A stretch of DNA of 64,000 nucleotides from Dinochytrium kinnereticum (lineage: Eukaryota > Chytridiomycota > Chytridiomycetes > Chytridiales > Chytridiaceae). Shown in pieces: positions 11,187-20,648 of this stretch; positions within the stretch are counted from its first letter, which is position 1; every line of letters begins with the position of its first letter. The stretch lies in NCBI GenBank assembly GCA_027604005.1, contig JADGJT010000033.1, positions 36,975 to 100,974 of the forward strand, written 5' to 3'. The notes below the pieces were generated by a model. It was not told the DNA's origin. It saw nothing but the letters and a program-made list of their open reading frames with translations, and searched no databases. Made by a program: the position numbers and the translations under genes.

Positions 11187-13786
11187 TTATGGGTTGGGTA
11201 GTAGGAAAGATAACTCACAAGGATCCGTAAGAGGCCGTTTACGGCCATTCATATCCGGCGCTGACGTTACGTCCGAATACAAATTACCCCGATTCGACAT
11301 CTCCCCACCAGCGTAAGAGTTATCATACAGATTGCTCAAACTCGCATTGGGGAATGTCATCGCCGTGAAAGCATTTCCCGGTGAACCAGTTTGATTCTGC
11401 GGTGACTGCCGATGAAAGGGAGGAAGAACATGATACAATGCCTGGTTTTGGGAAACCGGCAGCATTTGATGCTGCTGCAAAGGAGATTCAGCGTTGGTTA
11501 TAGTCCCGCGATTCATATTCGAGTGAAGAAAAGGCGCCAATGACGATTGATACGAAAGCATTTGCGCAGAGTTCATGCCGGAGGAAGAGGAACTTGATAA
11601 CGAGTGTTGCTGTGGTTGCTGATGCTGCTGTGGAGGGGTGCTCATTCCAAGCATGGGTTGGTTAACGGACAGATTGTAGTAGGGATATGCTGTGCCGTTG
11701 TTGCTGTTGACGGTTTGAGCACTGGTAAGGTTGACATGGTTGGGGTTTTGAGGTTGCGGCAAGTTATACCGCGGGGATGATATGGAAGCCGGAGGAAGAT
11801 GGAGGTTGAAGAAGGGATTGAAGGTAGTTTCTGTAGGCTCAGTGCTCAATGATGACGTGGATGAAGCAGAGGCCTGCTCCGACTTCACCTCGCGATCATT
11901 CAGCCCCGAAGCACCATCCTCATCATCACTGGTAAGATCAATGACTTCGGGCTGACTTTGCACCTTCTTGGCTGCAAGGTGGAAAAAATTCATAAAAATC
12001 CAGTTTTCCTATGAGGAAACCCTTACCTGAGGTTGGTACTGAAGATGTGGGTTGTGTTGGAGGGCGGTAATCATCGTCGTCATCATCAATTATTAGGGTA
12101 TCATCACTCCCAATATCAGATTTTCGAGGCTTTGCTGGCGTTGAAGATTCCTTCGCCGACCCCGATTCGCCGATAAGGACAAAACCTCCGTCGTCCAACA
12201 GTTCTGCCGATTCTACAGCGTCTTTCCCTTCAGCAGACTTGATCAAATCTTGGAAAAACCCGTCTATCAAAAGGTTTTCGTACAAAGCCTGTTTTGAGCA
12301 AACTGGGCATATCCAGGTTGGAATGCGTTCGTTCATGTAAAGATACGTCTCCATATCGAAGCATTGAACATGCTGACAGGTTGAAGCTCTGCCGGGATGC
12401 CGAATGCGGCTTTGCATGATTGGATCTTTCAGCGAGACCCTTTGAGATGTGGCTATCACTTCGTCATCATCTATCGCCGCCTTTACACGCGCCTGCCCTA
12501 AACCAATTATGTCAGATTAGCAATGCCTTTATCAATCAGACAAAAGAAAGAGTAGGCAATAAAACTCACTCTCTGAGAGAATGTCTTCTTTCGATACTGT
12601 TTTACTTTTCACAAGCGTTTCTATGATTGATGCCACAGGAATTTTTCTCGTGAACTGCAAGCTAATGACAAAGCGTCGAGAGGATGGATACACCTTGATC
12701 TCGACAGCATTTATGGCACCAGGATTCTTATGCAGCTGTCCAGTTATATCTGCCGGCTTTGCGGTCCATGGCTTTCCCTTCATGCCAAGGTACGTCTAAA
12801 CAGGGTATTTTAAAACACAGAGAGCAAATGTTGAAGCCTACGTTCGTTGATAGGGTGATTGTGTTGACAGCAATGATGCAGTTATGCCCAGAGCTATGGC
12901 CATTAGGTGGGGGCGGTGGGGGAGGAGGATATTCGATCGGGATGCCGGATCCAGATCGGGGATAAGCTGTGCCTGGCAGGCCACTTTCTGGGCCCATAAA
13001 CAGCATCATTTGATGGGGTAGAGGACTGTTGGATCGCAGCTTCATAACCTGATCGGCCGTTAATGTGAACCTCATATCGATCCGTCCATTCAAGCCTGAA
13101 AACAGTGAGAAAAAGAAACATCTTCCACCCACAGTCACAGGTTTTAGATAGGATGCACTCTGTAACAGCAAAAAAAGGTGATTCCCAGAACCTCGGCGGT
13201 GATTTGGAATTGGACCCGGTGGCATTTGACTTTGGCCGTGCAGCTGAGAGCATATTCATAGATATCGATCCAGAAGGCTTTTGGGTTTGTGGGCTGACTA
13301 ACAATCTGAGCTTCGGTAACCCCGCCTGATTTGCACTCGCTCCACCACTGGTTGATAATCTACGTAACGTGAGAACACTCCCTGGAATTATCCAGTCGCT
13401 ACCTTATTCCTGTGACCTCAAACATCCACTGAGAAACTTCGGCCAGCTCATCCCGCTGCCTCTTCCTATCAATCAGAGCCACCAGCCGCTGTTGAAGCTC
13501 TGCTTTATTTCCACTGACTTTTTCTCGTCCCCTCTTCAAAATATCTTTCATCTGCGGATTCTTGAGGGCGAGCAGCTCAATCTTAAGAAGCTGCAGTTGA
13601 GGGCAACAAGGAGATTAGCAATCCAATCCCAGCCAAAGTGACGTGATCACAGCCAGCCAAAGGCGTCAAGGATATCGGCCAGCATCAAAAGATACGCAGG
13701 GAATTCGGTGGATATCCGTTGCAGCCGGTCGTCGGGGGTGATCCTGCACTCACATCGTAGTCGTCCAGTTGCCTCTGCCCACTCAT
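11187..13786 (-). CDS. SIZ1: PIAS/Siz-type SUMO E3 ligase
   Basis: SP-RING E3 ligases move SUMO from Ubc9 to chromatin and nuclear-envelope targets. Domains in order: an 11-residue first exon (13786-13754), then a SAP domain (VSGNKAELQQRLVALIDRK, near 13500), which binds DNA. A PINIT domain follows (FTLTADQVMKLR near 13060 through YPSSRRFVISLQFTRKIP near 12665). The SP-RING (12450-12260) has the zinc residues in CQHVQCFDMETYLYMNERIP and WICPVCSK. Two SUMO-interaction motifs come next, LIIDDDDDDY near 12090 and VIDLTSDDEDG near 11930. The tail is Gln/Ser-rich and disordered. The gene has many short introns. The stop at 11187 follows a possible donor, so the C-terminus may differ. Whether it is nearer to Siz1 or Siz2 is not decidable. 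Confidence 0.9.
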
Positions 13787-13847
13787 CACTCATACCGCTC
13801 CATAAGTCAAAAAAACTGAAAAATTTCCTTGCCCGTTTTGAGGGGGA
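13787..13847. promoter_or_regulatory. 61-bp divergent promoter, PIAS / Nur1-like
   Basis: This is the entire space between the two start codons. It contains AAAAAAACTGAAAAATTTCC, an A/T core like those in the other head-to-head spacers. The function is inferred from position. Confidence 0.5.
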
Positions 13848-15134
13848 ATGTCAAGAAGACCAACTGCTGCTCGGACGACGACGACGGCAACGGAGGCGGG
13901 ACGGGCGAGTCCGGCACCTGCGCTCGCTGCATTCACACGGCATGCGCGCACTCCAAAGTCTGCGAGAAAGGTCATGAAGACACCGCTGGTTGAGAGGATC
14001 TACTCGGCGCCAGCGGATGTGATCATGCTCTCAAACGACCTGCTGAGCTCGCTGGATTGGTCGAGCCTCTTCTACAAGACGAGGTGAGCCGCGGTGCAAC
14101 TCGTTGCCTCGTCACTCGAATCATCTTTTTGATGAAATTATGGTTAAGCACGGCCGTTGGAATCTTGCTGAACGTGGTTTTGCTGGCCATAAAGGCTTAC
14201 AAAGGGGAGGCCTTTGCGGACGATGAGTTTGGCGACCTGCTTGCAAAGCCACAATTTTTGAAGAACAAAGGAACCGGAAAAGTTGCAGTCAAAGAGGCTC
14301 AAAAAGCTTCTTCGTGGTCGAATGTTGGCACCGTGGTAAGCTTGGGCATACCCTTCTTTGGCATTTAATTTTGAATAGCTTTTCTTGCTAGAAATAGGGC
14401 TCATCGCGTTTAGCGTATTGAATGCTTTCTTTATTTTAAATGCTTCAAAGACGTACACGCTATTTCATCAGCCTACTCAGGTACATTCTTGAACCCAGTG
14501 TCTCGAAGTAATGAAAACTTGAAGCCTCCCATTAATGATCCAACGGATGAGTCGTGGAAGATAAAATCGAAAAACGCGAGGCTTGTCATGATAGATGTTA
14601 ACCCAAGGATACCCAGTTTGGATGATGAAAGCAGTGATGAAGAAGAGTACACCATCAAGACGCCATCCCGTTTTCTTGGACGACCTCGAAGAAGGGTTCC
14701 TTCTCTTGTAAAACCAGAACCAAATATGGAGCCCAGATGGAAGCTTAATATCTGGGATCCACCAGAGTGGGGCTTAAATCTTTTGCGGTATGAAGTGGCG
14801 CCTTTACTTTTCCTTAGTCTAATCTTTTTTGTCCCAAGATGGTTTTCCCCAGCAAAGGTTATATTGGTATATGGCTGTACAAAAAACAGCTGGGTTCTTA
14901 ATATTGTCGCCGCGTTGGTGTCCGATGCCATGGTTTGGAACTATCCGAGGCATAATTAATTTTGTGTAGTTGTATTTGGTCATGCAGGCATTCACAGATA
15001 AGATTAATGATCAAGAGATATTGCACAAGCAGATGACGTTGGAATACAATCGTTTTGTTTATGCAATGCCTCCGTTTCGAGCAAAAGCATCGCATGGGGT
15101 TGGAGGTGATGAACCTTGGACTTCGGATCAATAA
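13848..15134 (+). CDS. NUR1: Nur1/Mug154-like inner nuclear membrane protein (DUF2418)
   Basis: Nur1 sits in the inner nuclear membrane and helps tether rDNA and heterochromatin in yeasts. Exon 1 (13848-14083) carries VERIYSAPADVIMLSNDLL then DWSSLFYKTR, the typical DUF2418 opening. Exon 2 (14149-14335) has a first membrane helix, GILLNVVLLAI. A further helix lies near 14379-14440 (LIAFSVLNAFFIL). Next come an acidic linker (DDESSDEEEY) and IWDPPEWGLNLLRYEVAPLL with another membrane segment, and the final exon (14988-15134) ends in EYNRFVYAMPPF and DEPWTSDQ. The join between the exons near 14480 does not keep frame with any normal GT-AG choice I could find, so an unseen small intron or a sequence error is likely there. 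Confidence 0.8.
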
Positions 15135-15232
15135 ACTCAGTTTGGCATTTTGGTTTTACGTGTTATTGCATAATTATTTACAAGACTCGGGCGTGACCAG
15201 ATACCCCCCCAAGCATGGTTTCGCCTGAAGCC

Positions 15233-16092
15233 TCAATGGTGAGGTGACGAGGGCGAGGGATTGTAATAGTCCACCCGGTCGATTCTCTGATCTAAAGGTA
15301 CAATAGAATCCTCATACCGCACCTTGAAATCCTAAGAACTGTTAGATAAAACCAAGTAGTAAAAGCTAATTGCCTGCCATCCGGGATGCCGTTCTTCAAT
15401 GTACTCAGGTGGTATGTCGTCGTCCCCACCCTCACAGGCATCTCGATAAACAATTTGATTCTCCTCAAAGGCGAGGCGCTTTCCTTTGGCAGCGGCTTTA
15501 ATCTTCATGAGGCAGTAAAGCCCTCTGGCTATGCGTGGTTTCATGTGCGTTTCTAACGTTTGCCTGACTCTCGGATCGTCGATAAGGGTGTGAGGTGCGC
15601 TGATAAGACCGCAGCCCTCCGCTCCTAATCGGATCAAATTGTCGACCTGCATGGTGACGGACGATGGCGGGCGATCTGGTGATAGGATGAATTTGTAGTT
15701 GAGGACGCTGAAGATGCCAAATCGATGCATGGAGAGCTTTCGACAACCGTCCTGCCTATATCCTCATTAATATGCACACAATCAATAAATACGTTACGTC
15801 TCCCATATTGCCTGCGCATCCTTCGTAATCAGGCAGTTGATATAATTCAAGCCGTCAGAGACTTCGCAGAGAACGCCTGCCTCATCTTCCCGTGTTGAAA
15901 CCTGACTGATTAATTGGCGAATGTGTCCAACAGGATTGCTCCCACCCTTATAATCTGCAGCCGCGATCCGCGTGAGAGTGGCGTTGAAAGAATGAATTGG
16001 CCGGCATTCGAAGCCTGCTTCTTGCAGGCATCTTGAACCTGAGCGCACAGGTTCTTTGCAAGCCACGGCTTCAGCACCGACCCCATCCCCAA
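15233..16092 (-). CDS. TPP1/ACD-like OB-fold protein (putative shelterin subunit)
   Basis: Four exons join exactly: 16092-15946, 15901-15798, 15755-15374 and 15331-15233, giving 243 residues. The third intron (15373-15332) uses a GC donor. The first half follows the order of the OB fold of mammalian TPP1/ACD: LKPWL near the N-terminus, then EVSDGLNYINCLITKDA (residues about 60-77; compare the VSDG and CLVTREA strands of TPP1), a Cys- and Arg-containing stretch, FGIFSVLNYKF, and VTMQVDNLIRLG (compare LQVDRFSLL). In other organisms this fold pairs with POT1 at telomeres and recruits telomerase. The C-terminal half (PPEYIEERHPGWQ, then an acidic and Ser/Pro tail) is not recognised. The match was made from memory of the family by strand order and is not proven. 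Another small OB protein is the main alternative. Confidence 0.6.
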
Positions 16093-16459
16093 GTATGCCG
16101 ATTTCTCATTGACAATCTTGGAACAGCCAAACCATGTTACGGCAACTGACTGCTGCTTTTGCTACGCGAGCATCTTCTGAGTGGTTGTGGCGCCATGGTT
16201 TATGCATTCATGGAGCATGGAACACGACCATCTCCTTCCACTGCGTATTGGCCATGGCCGCCGTTAGAAGTTATTCCTGATGAAGCAGAGCACCAGCTAG
16301 TCATGATAGCAACGGTTGAGCGGTTGGAGGGCCTCGATGAAAGAGAAGGAAAGCTGATCGATCCTTTCACCTCCATAGCGTTAATAGTATCGCTGTTCAG
16401 GCCACCATCTTCATTTCTGCCCATTCTTTTGACAAACTTTCTCAAGTCCAACCCTTCCA
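16093..16459. other. divergent spacer between TPP1-like and PGAP1 genes
   Basis: This 367-bp gap is open on both strands for about 85-130 codons, but neither reading resembles a known protein. A 5' exon of the TPP1-like gene on the minus strand cannot be excluded. It is treated as a shared upstream region. Confidence 0.4.
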
Positions 16460-19353
16460 ATGTGGAAATGGCTGCTGGTTCTGTTCGGGGTTGGATGGAT
16501 GATCGCGGTGCTGGGAGTCTTCACCTTCCCCTCCATGGATCTTGCAGGATGTAGAATGACTTACATGTGGCCGTTCTACATTGATGTGCCGGTCTCATCC
16601 CCTCTGAGCAAAAAATACTCTCTGGTCTTGTTCAAGGAACGCAGCTTTGATACGTCGTTGGAGGTGATTGTTCTTCTTCTTCTTTGGTATTGGCGGCCCT
16701 AATGCTGGTTTAGCCTGTGGGAAACACGCCTGTTCTGTTTATTCCGGGTCATGCTGGAAGTAGTAGACAAGTCCGTTCATTAGGATCAGTTTCGGCTAGA
16801 TTTTATGATACCTACAAGGCCTCCAAGAAGGATATGTCGCCCTTAGATTTTTTCGCAAGTATGAATGCGCTTGTTCCTTTCTTTACTCACAAGAAAAAAA
16901 GTTGATACTGGGGAAGAATGGACAGCCTGCGATCAGAAATTGATTAGGGAACAAGCAGAATTTACAAACACCGCGATTTCGGTCATCCTCTCATTATACA
17001 AAGACAGGGCGGTAAAACCAACGTCTGTTATACTTATTGGGCATTCAATGGGCGGTATTGTGGCCAGAACCATATTTATGCTCGACAGTTACGGTAAAAA
17101 CTCAGTCAACACCATTATCACCTTGGCCAGCCCACATTCCAAGCCTCCCCTTGAGGTTGACTTTGGAATTGTTACCCACTACAGCTCGCTGAAAGCATTT
17201 TGGAATAGCAATTTGAAGGATGGACTGCTGAGAAATGTGTCTCTTGTCTCACTTGCGGGGGGCAATAGGGATGCACTCGTTCTCTCTGAAACCACAGAGG
17301 TCAAGGAGTTCCTACCCGTCGAGCATGGTTTTACGGCTTTCACGACCGGGGTACCCTTTGTTTGGGTGGCCGCGGATCATCGTTGCATTTTATGGTGTAA
17401 TCAGCTTATGAGACGAGTTGTTCAAACTATATACGACGTGGTTGATGCGACTAGCCCTACGAAAACAATCAAGTTAAAAAACAGGGTTACAACATTTAGA
17501 AAAAACTTTCAGTATCGATTCAGTCAATCTGCAGTGGACACTAAAAGAGGTTAGTTTCTGATCTTGCTTTCAAAGCAACTTGTCAAATACTTATTTTTTG
17601 TGGAATAGCAGCAGTACAAAGTTTCTCGTTGATTGAGCAAGCCCGAAAGCCGTATATCTTTGATGCTGGGAGAATGAAGGTGTGGGAGGGTGATTCCAGC
17701 GCCAACATTATTGCGATAAAGTTGAACTCAACTCGACAGTCAACTATTCGGCTGCTCTGGGATGTAGGAGTGACTGAAGAATTGATTGAACAGAAGATCG
17801 TCCATAGATGCAGATATCTTCCCGACAAGTCACTGGAATGTGTAGCGTTAGAGGTTACTTTCCAAGAACTTCCAAAGTATTTTCCGAGTGTGGAGGACTA
17901 CGCACATGATCCGACGTTTGCATTTGCAGAATTTACGATAAGCGGCGATTCTGATGATCCAGCTTTGGGTTTAGATGTGAGGGAATTTCCAAAGGGGGCT
18001 TTGGCGTTTATTACAACCGACGCTCCAATGCAACCTCTTCGACTTTCGTGTTCATTGTTTCGTAGGTGTTTAGTTTCTGAATGATCTTTTTAATTGCCAC
18101 ATCTAGAGCAATCTTATCATACACCTTTACTCTTTGGCTCAGATATCGACGCCTCTTGCATGAAAATGTCTTTCTTTAAGTTTCAGATCGCCTTCGAACA
18201 GAATTGTCCTTCAAGTACGCCGCATAAAGTTCTATAATAGCTTACGTATTAATTAGATGAGGATGCGTATCTTGTTATGTCCCAAGAGAGTGGGTCAGAA
18301 ATGAAGTTCTATTTGAATTCGACCGAACATACATTGGACATTCACCAGAGCACACCAGAGGGCGCTCGCTTAAAGTTATGGCATAACCCCAAGTGTAAAA
18401 TCACAAAGATTTCATCGCGCCTAAATGCGTTGGGAAGCTTTAAGGCCATAACTCGCAAATTCTATCCAACTTGGATCAATTTAGCGTCATCTTATGCGAT
18501 CTTGGGTCTTTTGAATCAGATTAAGAATCGACGACGTAGGAAATCTAAACTTTGCTTTTTGTGCTAATGCTTAAATAGTGGCACCGATATTCCTCATGAA
18601 TATTAGATGCCTAGTGACTTTCGCATTCTTGACTATTACCATAACAGTTAAGCATATTATACCCTTGTCTCCATCGATCACGGATGTGATAGTAATGGCA
18701 CCAATTTTTACATTATGCCTTTCATTAACGGCGTTGGTGGCATATTATGTCGTTTTCTCCCTTGCGTTTGTTTTGTGTGTATTCGGACGTTTCAGCAAGT
18801 TACATTTAAGGTATATTCTTTTCACAAAGCCCATATTAATTTTTACAGCAAGCGAGTTTTCCGATCCTCTATTACTCTAGTTTTGACCCTTGGGATGTCA
18901 CCGAGCATGCTTGCAATCTTCGCTTTTTTCTCTGTCTTTATTCACATGGTAGAGAAGGGGCTCCATAGAAGTCTTACAAGCAGCCTTGTTAACGTGAACA
19001 TCGTTGCCGTGGCCCTAATGCACATCTTACCAGCCATACCAGGAGCGATCGTTTTTTTCCATGATTTGATGAAAGGATGGTATCGGTTTGGAGAGGTTTC
19101 GCTCGTGGGGATGGTCTCTTATTTGCCAATGGCACTTTGCGGAATATTTGGGGTTTCTTCCCTCGACACACTGTAAGCAAGAACGGTTTTTTGTTTGTTT
19201 ATTTTTTGCTAACATTCGAATAGCACAGAGCAACGACGCGCGCAGGTCATGCTGCTGCTGGCAGCGGTTGTCGCGTTCAATGCGATCGCGGCGGCGCATT
19301 GGAACTCTGTCGTTCTTGGCCTTGTTTTTTGTGTCCTGCTTGTAAAGTTCTAA
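16460..19353 (+). CDS. BST1: GPI inositol-deacylase PGAP1/Bst1
   Basis: This ER enzyme removes the acyl chain from the inositol of newly attached GPI anchors, which lets GPI proteins leave the ER. Exon 1 (16460-16663) has a cytosolic end and one membrane helix (WLLVLFGVGWMIAVLGVFTF), then CRMTYMWPFYIDV. Exon 2 (16714-16858) carries the lipase loop LFIPGHAGSSRQVRSLGS. Exon 3 (16902-17549) has the nucleophile elbow ILIGHSMGGIVART with the catalytic Ser, then ITLASPHSKPPLEVD. Luminal exons follow, and from 18570 several hydrophobic exons form the multi-pass C-terminal part, ending at 19353. Exons to 18540 join in phase. The last ones are approximate. It is of ordinary family architecture. Confidence 0.92.
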
Positions 19354-19487
19354 AGCGCATTAAATTCACAAGTGAAAGCTGCAAACACTCAGCTACGCCG
19401 ATATCATGAAGTTGTTGTTGAGCCTTTTTCGAGGACAAGTTTCAGACTTTTTTTTTTTTTTCTTCTGGTTGTACCACAGCATCTGCA

Positions 19488-20642
19488 ATGGTGAGTTGGG
19501 CGAGCAGCCTCATCAGCGACGACGATCCTCACACCCCAAACAGCCCCAGAACGAGTACATCGAGGAGTCCATCAAGAAGCATGGTCGGCGGTTCGACCAT
19601 GCCGAGCGTCTGTAAGTTTTCAGCACGCACGCATGCATCCATCCCCTAACTCGCAACCCTCCAGCCGCAAGAAGGAGGCTCGTGCGAGCCACAAGCTGTC
19701 AGCCACTGCTCAGAAGCTGCATGGATTCAAGGCAAAGCTATACAACAAGAAGCGGCATGCGGAGAAGGTTCAGATGAAGAAGACGTAAGGATGGATGGCG
19801 ATTATTGGGACAGTGGGGGCTAACGTTTGACTTAGTATTAAGATGCACGAGGAGAGAGGAAACAAGCACAAGGCATCAGATGAGCCTGTTGCTGAGGGAG
19901 CTGTGCCTACATATCTTTTGGATCGTGAGAACCAGTCCCGAGCCAAGGTTCTGTCAAACATGATTAAACAGAAGAGGAAGGAGAAAGGTTGGTGTTTCTG
20001 CTTATGTTAACTGGGACACAGAGATCCTTGCATGGAGTCTAACTATGTGGATAAGCTGGTAAATGGCAGGTTCCTCTTCCCAAGGTCAAAGGGATGGATG
20101 AGGCTGAGGTTTTCAGAGTGGTCAAGTCTGGAAAGAGCAAAAGTAGCCCACCTCTTTTACGATCATGCCTCTGACTTAACGTTTACTAGCTAAGCAATGG
20201 AAGCGTATGATCACGAAGGCAACATTTGTTGGAGAGGGTTTCACCCGTAAGCCCCCAAAGTACGAGCGCTTCATCAGGCCCATGGCTTTGCGTTACAAGA
20301 AGGCGCATGTTACCCACCCCGAACTGGGGGCGACGTTTTGCCTTCCCATCATTGGAGTGAAAAAGAACCCCAACAGCCCTATGTACACGCAGCTTGGTGT
20401 GATCACTAAGGGTACCGTGCTTGAGGTGAGGAGATACTCTTTCATTTCTCTAGCCTATGTCTGATGCGTATCATAAGGTGAATGTGAGCGAACTTGGGTT
20501 GGTGACCCAGACTGGAAAAGTGGTGTGGGGAAAGTACGCCCAGGTTACAAACAACCCGGAAAATGACGGTATGTTCATCAAATTTCAGTTTAGAACTAAC
20601 ACGTTATTCAAAGGTTGTATCAATGCCGTCTTGCTAGTTTAA
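19488..20642 (+). CDS. NSA2: 60S ribosome assembly factor NSA2 (TINP1)
   Basis: NSA2 is a conserved nucleolar protein of pre-60S particles, needed for 27S rRNA processing. The first exon is only the start codon (19488-19490), followed directly by GTGAGT. Exon 2 begins at 19544 with [20 protein letters not shown], the diagnostic N-terminus. Later exons run 19665-19784, 19836-19987, 20056-20142, 20190-20425, 20478-20568 and 20614-20642. They include [53 protein letters not shown] (joined across an intron) and [20 protein letters not shown], and end in GCINAVLLV. All phases agree. The stop is only 6 bp from the stop of the convergent THO2 gene. Confidence 0.96.
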
Positions 20643-20648
20643 TAATAA

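Noticed and set aside
16200..16460. 87-codon minus-strand frame between TPP1-like and PGAP1
   Set aside because: No known motifs and low-complexity Ser content. It may be a 5' exon, but there is no splice evidence, so it is not called.
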